A stretch of DNA of 64,000 bases from Pseudomonas triticicola. GTDB lineage: Bacteria > Pseudomonadota > Gammaproteobacteria > Pseudomonadales > Pseudomonadaceae. The DNA lies in NCBI RefSeq assembly GCF_019145375.1, contig NZ_JAHSTX010000001.1, positions 2,083,001 to 2,147,000 on the forward strand, in the 5' to 3' direction. This document shows positions 29,008-37,430 of this stretch, piece after piece; position 1 is the first letter of the stretch; each line of letters starts with the position of its first letter. The notes beneath the pieces are model-generated. The model made no database searches, was not told the origin of the DNA, and saw nothing but the letters and a program-made list of their open reading frames with translations. Position numbers and translations under genes: made by a program.

Positions 29008-29290
29008 CCTCGCTCCCACATTCGCTATACGTATGTTCGGCAATTCCCGAGCAAACCACGAAACCTGTGGGAGCGAGCCTGCTCGCGAAGGCGCCAGGTC
29101 AGCCACATCATCTTGACTGACACTCCGCTTTCGCGAGCAGGCTCGCTCCCACATTGGATATACGTGTGTTCGGCAATTCCTGAGCAAGCCACGAAACCTG
29201 TGGGAGCGAGCCTGCTCGCGAAGGCGTCAGGTCAGCCAGACCCTCTATGACTGACACTCCGCTTTCGCGAGCAGGCTCGCTCCCACAGGG
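29008..29290. repeat. Tandem REPIN array (two full units plus a truncated REP)
   Basis: REP palindromes alternate in orientation at about 29067, 29128, 29200 and 29261, with a truncated copy at 29008. The two REPINs, with their flank containing GTTCGGCAATTCC, repeat with a period of 133 bases, showing local tandem duplication. No gene lies in 28992-29318. Confidence 0.85.
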
Positions 29291-29318
29291 CCAGTGTCGG
29301 ATTTGATGCAGGTTGTGA

Positions 29319-30245
29319 TCAAACCGCCCAAGGTGGCCCGGTCTCGAATTTCGCTTCGATCCACTCCTTGAACGCCACCACCGCCGCCGCCGGAAATCGC
29401 GATGACGGCCTGACCAGATAAACGCCGCCCGCCGAATCCAGATGCCAGTCGGGCAGCACGCGAATCAGCCGACCTGCCTTCAGATCGCGGCTCATCAGCC
29501 AGTCACCGGCACCGAGTATGCCGGCGTCGGCGCGGGCGGCGGCGAGCAGGGATTCACTGTCGCTGGCGGTCAGGTTGCCGTGTGGCGTAATGGTCTGCAC
29601 TTCGTTGCCGCGATGCAGGCGCCACAGCGGAAACGACGTCAACCCGCTGAAGCGCAGGCAATTGTGCTGCAGCAGGTCCTGCGGGGTTTGCGGCATGCCG
29701 TGGGCCTCGATGTAGCCCGGTGACGCGCAGAGAATCCGACGATGGTCACTGAGCTTTTTTGCAATCAGGCGATTGTCGTCCAGTTCGCCGATGCGAATAG
29801 CCGCGTCGAAGCCCTGCTCGATGATGTCGACGAGGCCTTCGCTGTAATCGGCCACCAGAGAAACCTGCGGATGGGCCTTGAGAAATTCCGGCAGCAGCGG
29901 CCCCAGCCATAACCGCCCCATTGCCGCCGGCAAGGCCAGGCGCAGGGTGCCGCGTACTTCGCTGGCGCCCTGCACCGCTTGCTGCTGCGCTTCGTTCATC
30001 AACTCGACGGCTGCGCGCAGGCGCTGTTCGAGTTGCAGGCCAGCCTCGGTGATACGCACGTGTCGCGTCGAGCGCTCCACCAGCCGCACGCCCAGTCGCT
30101 TTTCCATCGCCGCAAGGCGCTTGGAAACGATGGTCGGATGGCGCTGCAACAAACGGCCTGCCGCGACGAACGAGCCCTGCGCGGCGACGGCCAGGAACGC
30201 AGCGATTTCATCGCTGTGCGGGTTGCTCAGAACATCCAGATTCAT
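29319..30245 (-). CDS. LysR-family transcriptional regulator
   Basis: This 308-residue LysR protein has its helix-turn-helix near residues 25-45 (GRLLQRHPTIVSKRLAAMEK) and a normal effector-binding domain. Its start codon overlaps the stop of the upstream quinone oxidoreductase gene by four bases (ATGA), so the two are translated together and the regulator is likely autoregulatory through that promoter. Confidence 0.9.
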   Translation of the reverse strand: MNLDVLSNPHSDEIAAFLAVAAQGSFVAAGRLLQRHPTIVSKRLAAMEKRLGVRLVERSTRHVRITEAGLQLEQRLRAAVELMNEAQQQAVQGASEVRGTLRLALPAAMGRLWLGPLLPEFLKAHPQVSLVADYSEGLVDIIEQGFDAAIRIGELDDNRLIAKKLSDHRRILCASPGYIEAHGMPQTPQDLLQHNCLRFSGLTSFPLWRLHRGNEVQTITPHGNLTASDSESLLAAARADAGILGAGDWLMSRDLKAGRLIRVLPDWHLDSAGGVYLVRPSSRFPAAAVVAFKEWIEAKFETGPPWAV

Positions 30246-31216
30246 GGTTTTAAAATGATCGCCCCTGATGATCGGCCCGATTCAAGATCGGCGTGCGCTT
30301 GTGCCGCGTCGGCCAGTGCATAGCGCGCGCGAATCTGCGGCGTGATGATACAGGCAGCAACAGCGGCCAGCACATCTTGCGCGCGCTCCTGATATTCGGC
30401 TGTCGTGGCGGTGTGGGCGGCCAGCGACGGACGGGTCAGGAACAGCGAGCCCTTGGCGTTCAGCGTGGCCATTTCCACCGCCGCCGGCGCGCCGGTCTGC
30501 GCCCCGAACGAGACCATCAATCCGCGTGGGCGCAAGCTGTCCAGCGAGGCCTGAAAAGACACCCGACCAATCGGGTCATACACCACATCGACCTTGCGCC
30601 CCTCGGTGATACGCACCACATCGGCGGCGAGAGTCTCGGCATCGAACACCAGCACTTCGTCACAACCGGACGCGCGAGCCTTGTCGACACTGGCCTGCTT
30701 CGACACCACACCGATCACCGTTGCGCCAAGGTGTTTGGCCCACGGCACCATGATTTCCCCCAGACCTCCCGCGACGCCGTAAAGCAGCATCGTCGTGCCC
30801 GGCCCGACGGGATAAGTCGCCTTCAGCAGATACTGCGCGGTGATGCCTTTGAACAACACCGCCGCCGCATCTTCGAACGACAACTCATCGGGAATCTTCA
30901 CCAGCCGCTCTGCCGGAAACAGCCGCGCCGAGGCGTAACCGCCCAAGGGGCCAGTGGCGTAAGCGACCCGATCACCGACGCGCACATTGCTCACACCGGC
31001 ACCGACCGCCGCCACCCGACCCGCGCCTTCCAGCCCCAGCCCCGACGGCAACGCCACCGGCACCGCACCTTTACGCTGGCTGGCATCCAGGTAATTGACG
31101 CCCACCGCCTCTTGCTCCAGCCAGACCTCGCCGGACCCGGGGGCCTGTTCGCTGACAGTGTGCAATTGCAAAACGTCCGGTGCGCCCGTTGCGGTGAAGC
31201 GGATTGCGTTGGCCAT
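30242..31216 (-). CDS. NADPH:quinone oxidoreductase family protein
   Basis: This 324-residue zinc-independent medium-chain dehydrogenase has the quinone oxidoreductase signatures VGVNYLDASQRKG and GLGLEGAGRVAAVG, and a cofactor loop (LLYGVAGGLGEIMVPWAK). It should reduce quinones or enones with NADPH in the cytoplasm. The start at 31216 has GGAG six bases upstream; a further ATG at 31228 overlaps that site. The LysR gene follows in the same transcript. Confidence 0.9.
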   Translation of the reverse strand: MANAIRFTATGAPDVLQLHTVSEQAPGSGEVWLEQEAVGVNYLDASQRKGAVPVALPSGLGLEGAGRVAAVGAGVSNVRVGDRVAYATGPLGGYASARLFPAERLVKIPDELSFEDAAAVLFKGITAQYLLKATYPVGPGTTMLLYGVAGGLGEIMVPWAKHLGATVIGVVSKQASVDKARASGCDEVLVFDAETLAADVVRITEGRKVDVVYDPIGRVSFQASLDSLRPRGLMVSFGAQTGAPAAVEMATLNAKGSLFLTRPSLAAHTATTAEYQERAQDVLAAVAACIITPQIRARYALADAAQAHADLESGRSSGAIILKP

Positions 31217-31333
31217 GGTCATCTCCATTCATTCGTTAAGTGTTAGCTCAGTCTGAAAGCTCAGCACTCAACGAACAACCCAGCCTGAATGCAGTTCATT
31301 GCTGCAAACGCTGCAGCAATACACACATAAAAA

Positions 31334-31358
31334 AGGAGCGGCACATGCTGCCGCTCCT
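31334..31358 (-). terminator. Intrinsic terminator of the RcnB-like gene
   Basis: AGGAGCGGCA and TGCCGCTCCT form a perfect 10-bp stem with a 5-base loop; read on the minus strand it runs into seven T residues. It closes the RcnB-like gene and insulates the quinone reductase promoter region. Confidence 0.9.
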
Positions 31359-31368
31359 CTTTCAACAA

Positions 31369-31869
31369 TCAATCAAACGCGCCGTTGAGCACCTCGTAGA
31401 TCAGCCCGGTGGCCAGCGCGACAAGGATCAGGTCGGTGCCCACCTGTTGCCATTCGTAGCCGTCATAGTGCGGCAAATGGCCGAGCATGCGCCCGTCCAG
31501 CTTCTTGGCGATACCCGGCGGCAGCGGTTTGCCCCGCGCCAGATTCTTTTGAATACCTGGCGGCAGCGGCGGCCCCGGATTCCAGTATTCGCCGCGATAA
31601 CCATCGATGATGCCGAGAATATTGCCGCGATCAACGCTCGGACCACCGCCGCGATTGCCAGAGGATTGCTGGCCCTTGTTGCCATTGCCTAGGCCGCCCC
31701 CGCCCTGTTTGCCGTGATCCTGCATGTTTTGCGGTTTGCCCTTGCCGTTGCCCTGGCCGCCCTGACCACCCTGCCCCTTGCCATTGCCGGGGTCAGCCAG
31801 TGCCGTCGTGCTGCCGATTACCAGCGCGAGGCAAGACAACGCGGTAATCAATCTGCGAGCTTTTCTCAT
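31369..31869 (-). CDS. RcnB-family periplasmic protein, glycine-rich
   Basis: This 166-residue protein has a signal peptide (MRKARRLITALSCLALVIGS, cleaved after about ALA-25), a long low-complexity Gly/Asn/Gln/Lys region (about 26-80), and a C-terminal RcnB-type domain (LPPGIAKKLDGRMLGHLP, then YEWQQVGTDLILVALATGLI). RcnB of E. coli is a periplasmic protein affecting nickel/cobalt efflux; similarity here is to the domain only. Two LPPGI repeats precede the domain. Confidence 0.78.
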   Translation of the reverse strand: MRKARRLITALSCLALVIGSTTALADPGNGKGQGGQGGQGNGKGKPQNMQDHGKQGGGGLGNGNKGQQSSGNRGGGPSVDRGNILGIIDGYRGEYWNPGPPLPPGIQKNLARGKPLPPGIAKKLDGRMLGHLPHYDGYEWQQVGTDLILVALATGLIYEVLNGAFD

Positions 31870-31996
31870 GTGCGATTCCTTCGGTTGGGGATGCTCTTGA
31901 GTATGGGCGAATGTGCTCAGCTTAGTGGATTTCTTCTTGCTGACCACTCGGCCTTGCGTCAGGATTCCCACCCTCTCTACCCCCGATCGAAAAATC

Positions 31997-32155
31997 ATGA
32001 ATCGCCAAAAGAAGCTGCAGCAGTTGTTCAAGGAAAAGGCCAAGAAGGCCAATGCCAAACTGGCGCCGAAAAAGCCCAAATACATCTGCAAGGCCGACCG
32101 CCTGAAGCTGGAAGCCGAAGCTGCGCAGGCGGCGGCCGAAAACAGCGAAAGTTGA
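31997..32155 (+). CDS. DUF2986-family small basic protein
   Basis: This 52-residue protein begins MNRQKKLQQLFKEKAKKANA and continues KPKYICKADR, the conserved pattern of DUF2986. It is very basic in its first two thirds and acidic at the end, which suggests an RNA or ribosome partner, though none is known. The gene converges on the MFS gene with only one base between the stops. Confidence 0.8.
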   Translation: MNRQKKLQQLFKEKAKKANAKLAPKKPKYICKADRLKLEAEAAQAAAENSES

Positions 32156-32156
32156 T

Positions 32157-33368
32157 TCAGGCCGCCTGCCGCGACGTCAGCCAGGTCATCAGCGCCGCCA
32201 GCACCAGCAATGCCGCGCTGGCGAAAAACGTCAGCCGGTAACCGCTGCCGTCGAACAGCAGACCACCGATGGTAGAACCCGAGGCAATCGACAACTGCAC
32301 CACCGCCACCATCAGCCCACCGCCGGCTTCGGCATCGTCGGGCAGCGTGCGCGCCAGCCACGACCACCAGCCCACCGGCGCGGCAGTGGCGATCAATCCC
32401 CACAAGCCCAGCAACACGAATGTCGCGACCACTGAACTGCCCATTCCTATGAGCGCCACCGCGATGATCGCCATCAACAGCGGGATGGCGGTCACTACTC
32501 TGTACAGACCTGACTTCAGCACCGACCCGATGATCACCGTGCCGATAAACCCGGCCACACCAATGACCAGCAAAATCATCGACAGCACCGAAACGTCGAC
32601 CCGGGTCACGGTCTCCAGAAACGGTCGCAGGTAGGTGAACAGAACAAACTGGCCCATGAAGAACAGACCTGCGCCGAGCATGCCCAACGCCACCCGGCGG
32701 CTTTTGAACAACGCAAAAACATTGGCTGCGCTGGCTTTGCGTGGCGCGGCCGGGAGCGCGGGCAAGCTGATCCATTGCCAGAGCAGCGCAATCAGCGCCA
32801 CGGGTATCAGGCAGAAAAACGCCCCGCGCCAGCCAATCACGCTGCCCAGATAACTGCCCAGCGGCGCCGCCACGACGGTCGCCAATGCGTTGCCGCCATT
32901 AAAAATCGCCAGTGCCTTGGGCACGCTGGCGGAGGGCACCAGACGCATGGCCAACGCTGCCGACATCGACCAGAAGCCGCCGATTACCACGCCGATCAAT
33001 GCGCGACCGATCATGTACACCGTGTAATTGGGCGCCAGGCCCACCACCAGCCCTGACGCGCACATCAGCGCCGTCAACAGCAGCAACAGGCGCTTGCGAT
33101 CCATCGAGCCGGCGAGCCTGCTGATCGTCAGGCTGGTCAGCACCGCGAACGCGCCAGAGATGGCAATGCCGTAGCCGGCCAGGCCTTCACTGATGTGCAA
33201 GTCCGTAGCCATTGGCGTGAGCAGACTGACCGGCATGAACTCGGAGGCGATCAGCGCGAAAACACACAAGGTCATCGCGAACACACCGCTCCAGTACGCC
33301 GGTTGTTCGCCGTCAGTGGACGCTTCCATGGGCTGGGCTGTCGGGGTATCGATTACTTGAGCCGTCAT
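32157..33368 (-). CDS. MFS transporter, sugar-efflux/drug exporter type
   Basis: This 403-residue protein has 12 hydrophobic segments. FALIASEFMPVSLLTPMATDLHIS near the N-terminus, interrupted here only for length, and GYGIAISGAFAVLTSL place it in the YdhP/AraJ group of MFS exporters. It is divergent from the LysR gene at 33499, with a good LysR box between them, so it is probably a regulated efflux pump. Substrate unknown. Confidence 0.88.
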   Translation of the reverse strand: MTAQVIDTPTAQPMEASTDGEQPAYWSGVFAMTLCVFALIASEFMPVSLLTPMATDLHISEGLAGYGIAISGAFAVLTSLTISRLAGSMDRKRLLLLLTALMCASGLVVGLAPNYTVYMIGRALIGVVIGGFWSMSAALAMRLVPSASVPKALAIFNGGNALATVVAAPLGSYLGSVIGWRGAFFCLIPVALIALLWQWISLPALPAAPRKASAANVFALFKSRRVALGMLGAGLFFMGQFVLFTYLRPFLETVTRVDVSVLSMILLVIGVAGFIGTVIIGSVLKSGLYRVVTAIPLLMAIIAVALIGMGSSVVATFVLLGLWGLIATAAPVGWWSWLARTLPDDAEAGGGLMVAVVQLSIASGSTIGGLLFDGSGYRLTFFASAALLVLAALMTWLTSRQAA

Positions 33369-33453
33369 GCGAAAACCTGTCTTGAAGAAAAAATCATCGA
33401 GGCCTTCTGCCCCGCTACTCAGGCTGCAAAGCTTGACGGATCGGGCTTAACTT

Positions 33454-33470
33454 GATTAGTAGCGGTAATC
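33454..33470. promoter_or_regulatory. Candidate LysR box between MFS and LysR genes
   Basis: GATTA and TAATC form a perfect inverted repeat separated by seven bases, containing T-N11-A. It lies 29 bases before the LysR start and 86 bases from the MFS start. Confidence 0.5.
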
Positions 33471-33498
33471 TTCATGTGCTTTTGAGAAAAATTCAGCA

Positions 33499-34392
33499 AT
33501 GAGCAATGCCAAAGTCAACGACCTGCAGGCCTTTCTGGCGGTGGCACAGGAGCAAAGCTTCACCAAGGCTGCCGCCCGCCTCGGCGTCACGCCGTCTGCG
33601 CTGAGTCATACGGTGCGCGCGCTTGAGCAGCGTCTGGGTATCCGCTTGCTCGCTCGTACGACGCGCAATGTCTCGCCGACCGAGGCGGGCGAACGCTTGA
33701 TGCACTCAATTGCGCCGCTGTTCGAGCAGATCAGCGCCGAGCTCGAAGCCCTCGGTGAACTGCGCGACAAGCCCAGCGGCACGATCCGCGTTTCCTGCAC
33801 GGACGATCAGATCGAATTGTGCATCCGGCCGATGCTCGCGAAGTTTTTGCAGGACTATCCGGACATCACCTTGGAGTTTTACGTCGATTACGGATTCACC
33901 AATGTGGTCAAGGAACGCTTCGATGCCGGCATTCGTTTGGGCGAGTCGATCAGCAAAGACATGATTGCCGTGCGCATCGGCCCGGACTGGCGCCTGGCCG
34001 TGGTGGCCTCGCCAGGTTACTTCGCTCGCCACCCGGCACCCGCCACGCCGCATCAGTTGACGGAGCACACTTGCATCAACATCCGCCACCAACCGGCCGG
34101 CGCGATTTACGCCTGGGAGTTTGCGCACAAGGGTCAGGACTTCTGCGTGAAGGTCGATGGGCAGTTGGTGTTCAACAGCATCATGCATGTGCTCAACGCC
34201 GCCGTGGATGGCATCGGCGTGGCGTACGTGCCCGAACAATTGGTCGCCCCGTATCTGGCCGACGGGCGACTCGTGGAAGTGCTGGAAGAGTGGTGCCCGA
34301 CGTTTCAGGGCTATCACCTCTATTACCCCAACAGGCGCCAGAGCTCGGCAGCGTTTGCAGCGTTTGTCGAAGCGCTGAAATACAACCGCTGA
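33499..34392 (+). CDS. LysR-family transcriptional regulator
   Basis: This 297-residue protein has a helix-turn-helix at about residues 18-40 (AAARLGVTPSALSHTVRALE) and the CrgA/PA-type effector domain (GTIRVSCTDDQIELCIRPML). It is divergent from the MFS exporter and probably regulates it. The following 630 bases are a REPIN array without genes. Confidence 0.9.
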   Translation: MSNAKVNDLQAFLAVAQEQSFTKAAARLGVTPSALSHTVRALEQRLGIRLLARTTRNVSPTEAGERLMHSIAPLFEQISAELEALGELRDKPSGTIRVSCTDDQIELCIRPMLAKFLQDYPDITLEFYVDYGFTNVVKERFDAGIRLGESISKDMIAVRIGPDWRLAVVASPGYFARHPAPATPHQLTEHTCINIRHQPAGAIYAWEFAHKGQDFCVKVDGQLVFNSIMHVLNAAVDGIGVAYVPEQLVAPYLADGRLVEVLEEWCPTFQGYHLYYPNRRQSSAAFAAFVEALKYNR

Positions 34393-34424
34393 CAAACGCA
34401 ACTCTTCAATCCAACTCAAATCCC

Positions 34425-34916
34425 TGTGGGAGCGAGCCTGCTCGCGAAGGCGTCGGCACGTTCAACCTCATCATCGCCTGACCCAGCGCTATCGCGAGCA
34501 AGCTCGCTCCCACAGTGATCCGGGGCAGATCCACGATCTTTGTCGCACCCCAAATCCCCTGTGGGAGCGGGCTTGCCCGCGAAGGCGTCGGCACGTTCAA
34601 CATCATCATCGCCTGACCCAGCGCTTTCGCGAGCAAGCTCGCTCCCACAATGGTCCGGGGCAAGGCCACAATCTTCAGCGCAACCCAAATCCCTGTGGGA
34701 GCGAGCCTGCCCGCGAAGGCGTCGGCACGTTCAACATCATCATCGCCTGACCCAGCGCTTTCGCGAGCAGGCTCGCTCCCACAATGGTCCGGGGCAGATC
34801 AGCAATCTTTGTCGCACCCAAATCTTTGTGGGAGCGGGCTTGCCCGCGAAGGCGCCGGTACATTCAACCTCATCATCGCCTGACCCAGCGCTATCGCGAG
34901 CAGGCTCGCTGCCACA
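34425..34916. repeat. Tandem array of four REPINs
   Basis: Four REPINs start at 34426, 34561, 34694 and 34828 (period 133-135 bases). Each has a forward REP, the internal segment TCATCATCGCCTGACCCAGC and an inverted REP. The inter-unit spacers are also related (GGTCCGGGGCA). The last half-REP carries a C-to-G change. Nothing else is seen in 34393-35028. Confidence 0.9.
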
Positions 34917-35028
34917 GGGGATGCAGGTGAATCAGAAGGCCTCAACCCATCTGAATTTTCCCGCCAATCTGCCCCCTAAATTCTGAGCGGTCGATACACG
35001 TCCGCCGATGCAAGGAGGGTCAGCATGC

Positions 35029-36135
35029 ATGTCGGATAACCAAAAGCCTTTGCCGCGCAACACAGAGGAATCCACCCAAACACTATTGAGCCGTTTGCTC
35101 ATGGCACGCGGGCCCGGCGGTCAGGAGGACGAGGTCCGGGCGATCTGCCTGGAAGAACTGCGGCGCCATTGCGACGAGGTCTGGACCGATCGGGCCGGCA
35201 ATGTCATCGGCCTGCTCAAGGGCCGCGAACCCGATCCGGACGGCGAGCACGCCGTGCGCATCATGGGCCACATGGACGAGATCGCCATGCTGGTCAAACG
35301 CGTCGAGCCCGACGGTACGTTGCGGGTGGTTGCCCTCGGCGGTGCGAACCCGGTGAATTTCGGTGTGTGTCCGGTGGATATTCTCGGCGACGCGCAAACC
35401 CTGCCCGGCGTGCTCTCATTCGGCTCGATGCACGCCACCACAGGTTCGCCGCAGGGCCAGGATGTGATGAGCGGCGCGGTGGAGTGGAAAGACGTGCACA
35501 TCATCACCCGCCACGACCCGCAAACCTTGCAAGACATGGGCGTGCGTCCCGGCACCCGCGTCGTGCTCAGCCAGCACTGGCGTACGCCGTTCCGGGTCGG
35601 CGATGCCACCGCTGCGCATTTTCTCGATGACCGCGCACCCGTCGTCGCCATGCTCCAGGCCGCCGAGCAACTCAAGCGCAGCCCGACCGAATTGGCGCAC
35701 GACACCTACTTTGTCTTCACCACCCTCGAGGAAGAAAGCAACGCCGGCGCAATGTACGCCGCTGCGCACCTGCCCGGCGACACCACAATCGCGGTGGAAG
35801 TCGGCCCGGTGATGAGCGAGTACGCAACACGATTGGGCGTCGACCCGATCATCGATACCGGCGACCAGAAAGGCTATTACTCGCGCGGCGTGGTCATGGC
35901 CTTGGCCGACGCAGCCAAGCGTTGCGGCTTCGATCCACAGTTCGCCCTGCTGGTGGATTTCGCCTCCGACGCCAGCGCGGTGATGAGCTCCGGCATCAGC
36001 GCCCAGGCCGGCTGCATCGCAATCCCGACCGAGAATACCCACGGGTTCGAACTGGTCGTGGATGGCGCGATTGAAGCGTGCGCGCAGACGTTGGTCGAAT
36101 ATTTGAAAGGCTTGCAGAATGAGGTATCGACCTGA
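35029..36135 (+). CDS. M42-family metallopeptidase
   Basis: This 368-residue aminopeptidase-like protein has the di-metal ligands of the M42 family in order: His81-x-Asp83 (IMGHMDEIAM), Asp199/200 (FLDDRAP), the Glu233-Glu234 pair (TLEEESNAG), Glu256 and His337 (ENTHGFE). It resembles the peptidase linked to the osmoprotectant NAGGN locus, but no NAGGN synthesis genes are adjacent. AAGGAGGGT at 35012-35020 fixes the start at 35029 rather than the ATG at 35008. Confidence 0.88.
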   Translation: MSDNQKPLPRNTEESTQTLLSRLLMARGPGGQEDEVRAICLEELRRHCDEVWTDRAGNVIGLLKGREPDPDGEHAVRIMGHMDEIAMLVKRVEPDGTLRVVALGGANPVNFGVCPVDILGDAQTLPGVLSFGSMHATTGSPQGQDVMSGAVEWKDVHIITRHDPQTLQDMGVRPGTRVVLSQHWRTPFRVGDATAAHFLDDRAPVVAMLQAAEQLKRSPTELAHDTYFVFTTLEEESNAGAMYAAAHLPGDTTIAVEVGPVMSEYATRLGVDPIIDTGDQKGYYSRGVVMALADAAKRCGFDPQFALLVDFASDASAVMSSGISAQAGCIAIPTENTHGFELVVDGAIEACAQTLVEYLKGLQNEVST

Positions 36136-36151
36136 CCCGCAGCCGAATAAA

Positions 36152-36178
36152 AAGGGAGGCCCATAACAGGCCTCCCTT
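36152..36178. terminator. Bidirectional terminator between convergent genes
   Basis: AAGGGAGGCC and GGCCTCCCTT form a 10-bp stem with a 7-base loop, preceded by A-rich sequence, so the minus-strand transcript ends in a U-tract. It separates the M42 gene from the DUF3618 operon. Confidence 0.85.
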
Positions 36179-36189
36179 GCTTCTCACCT

Positions 36190-37002
36190 TCAAGACGTAC
36201 CCAGACCCTGTGACAAATCCGAAGACGACGGCCGTGCTGGATCCGGCTTGGTCTCAACCTCGGTTTGTTCAGTGGTTCGAGTCACCGTGTCACGCACGGC
36301 CTCGTACCCTTCCTGAGCTTTCTGCTTGGCCTTGTCGACCATGCCCGCGCTGGTACGGCCCATGTAGCGCTGTTCAGTGGACGTAGTCGGCAGCGCCGCG
36401 CCGAGCAATGCACCGAGCGCAACCCCAGCGGCAGCCACCATCAGCGGTTGCTCCTTGAGCAGGTGACTGAACTGCTGGCCGAGCACTTGCGAATTACGCG
36501 ACAGTCGATCACTGGCGTCATGCATCGCATGGCTCAGATTTTCCTTCGCCGCACCGACGTTTTCCCCTAGGTGGCTGGCCTTGCCTTTCAACGACTGGTA
36601 GCCGTCCTTCAGCGAGTCAGTAGTCGAGTGCAAATGCGCGCGGGCGCTGTCGATGCCGTCGGCCAAACCATCGGCCCATTCGCCAGCCTTGTCCTGATCC
36701 GGCCCGCTGCGATAGGTCGGTTGCGGCACGGGCGGGCGATTCTGGCTCATCATCAGCCAGAGCAGCCCCACGGAAGTCAGCACCGCTGGCACCGGGTTAT
36801 TGCGCACGCTGGTGCCGAGGTTGGTGAAGAACGTCGAGCCGTTGCTCTGCATCATTCCCCAGGCCTGATCGATCATTTGCCCGGGAGTGAATTTGCTCTC
36901 GAGTTGATCGACGATGTTGCCGATGCTGGCGCGTTGCGCATCGATTTCGCGTTCGATCTGCTCCGGGCTTTTTTCCGCTTCGATATCCAGTTCGCTTTTC
37001 AT
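36190..37002 (-). CDS. DUF3618-domain membrane-associated protein
   Basis: This 270-residue protein starts with the DUF3618 motif (KSPEQIEREIDAQRASIGNIVDQLE). It has a hydrophobic segment near residue 75, a long helical Ala/Gly/Ser region with repeats like those of ElaB/LEA-type stress proteins, and a small-residue hydrophobic segment near 200 (MVAAAGVALGALLGAALP). Its start overlaps the holin-X gene stop by four bases. It is probably an envelope-stress protein. Confidence 0.82.
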   Translation of the reverse strand: MKSELDIEAEKSPEQIEREIDAQRASIGNIVDQLESKFTPGQMIDQAWGMMQSNGSTFFTNLGTSVRNNPVPAVLTSVGLLWLMMSQNRPPVPQPTYRSGPDQDKAGEWADGLADGIDSARAHLHSTTDSLKDGYQSLKGKASHLGENVGAAKENLSHAMHDASDRLSRNSQVLGQQFSHLLKEQPLMVAAAGVALGALLGAALPTTSTEQRYMGRTSAGMVDKAKQKAQEGYEAVRDTVTRTTEQTEVETKPDPARPSSSDLSQGLGTS

Positions 37003-37430
37003 GAGACTTTCCTCCGCAGCGCTTCCTGATCCTTGTTCAAGGCGTCGAGAGTGCGATCAGGTTTGAAGTGAGATGGCTCGAATTGTTTCTTCCCGGATTG
37101 CAGCATGGCGAAGCCGATGATCATCACCACCACGCCGACGATCAGCGCGGCCAGCCATGGCGCCATGAACATGCTCAGGCCGTACACCGCCGACATCAGC
37201 AGAATGATGAAGCCGGCGAGAAACACGATCGCACCACCGGCCACCGCGCCGATGCCCGCCTTCAGCGTGCTGAGGCTGTTCTGCAGTTCGGCTTTGGCCA
37301 GTGCCAGTTCCTTGGTGAACAACGCTGGCACTTCACGGGACAGTTGTCGCAACAGACCGACCACCGAAGCGTCATCCGTTTGGCCGAGGGGCCTTGCCCC
37401 GCTCAGATCAGATTCATCTCTGTTCATCAC
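36999..37430 (-). CDS. Phage holin superfamily (holin-X, DUF1469-like) protein
   Basis: This 143-residue protein has an amphipathic N-terminal half (LLRQLSREVPALFTKELALAKAE) and two closely spaced transmembrane helices, the pattern of the holin-X/DUF1469 family. No phage genes are nearby, so it is a chromosomal membrane protein rather than a lysis factor. It overlaps both neighbours by ATGA, forming a tightly coupled three-gene operon. Confidence 0.85.
   Translation of the reverse strand: MMNRDESDLSGARPLGQTDDASVVGLLRQLSREVPALFTKELALAKAELQNSLSTLKAGIGAVAGGAIVFLAGFIILLMSAVYGLSMFMAPWLAALIVGVVVMIIGFAMLQSGKKQFEPSHFKPDRTLDALNKDQEALRRKVS

Noticed and set aside
31870..32775. Long open frame in phase with the RcnB-like gene, extending upstream under the MFS gene
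   Set aside because: It is antisense to or out of frame with well-supported genes and has the Arg/Gly-rich composition of a GC-rich shadow; the signal peptide at 31869 marks the true start.
34425..34916. Regularly spaced repeats that look like a CRISPR array
   Set aside because: The units are REPINs with inverted REP ends and conserved internal sequence; the spacers are related to each other and no cas genes are present.
36999..37430. Holin-family gene as a sign of a prophage
   Set aside because: No other phage genes are nearby and it is tightly coupled to DUF3618-type stress genes, as in many chromosomes.
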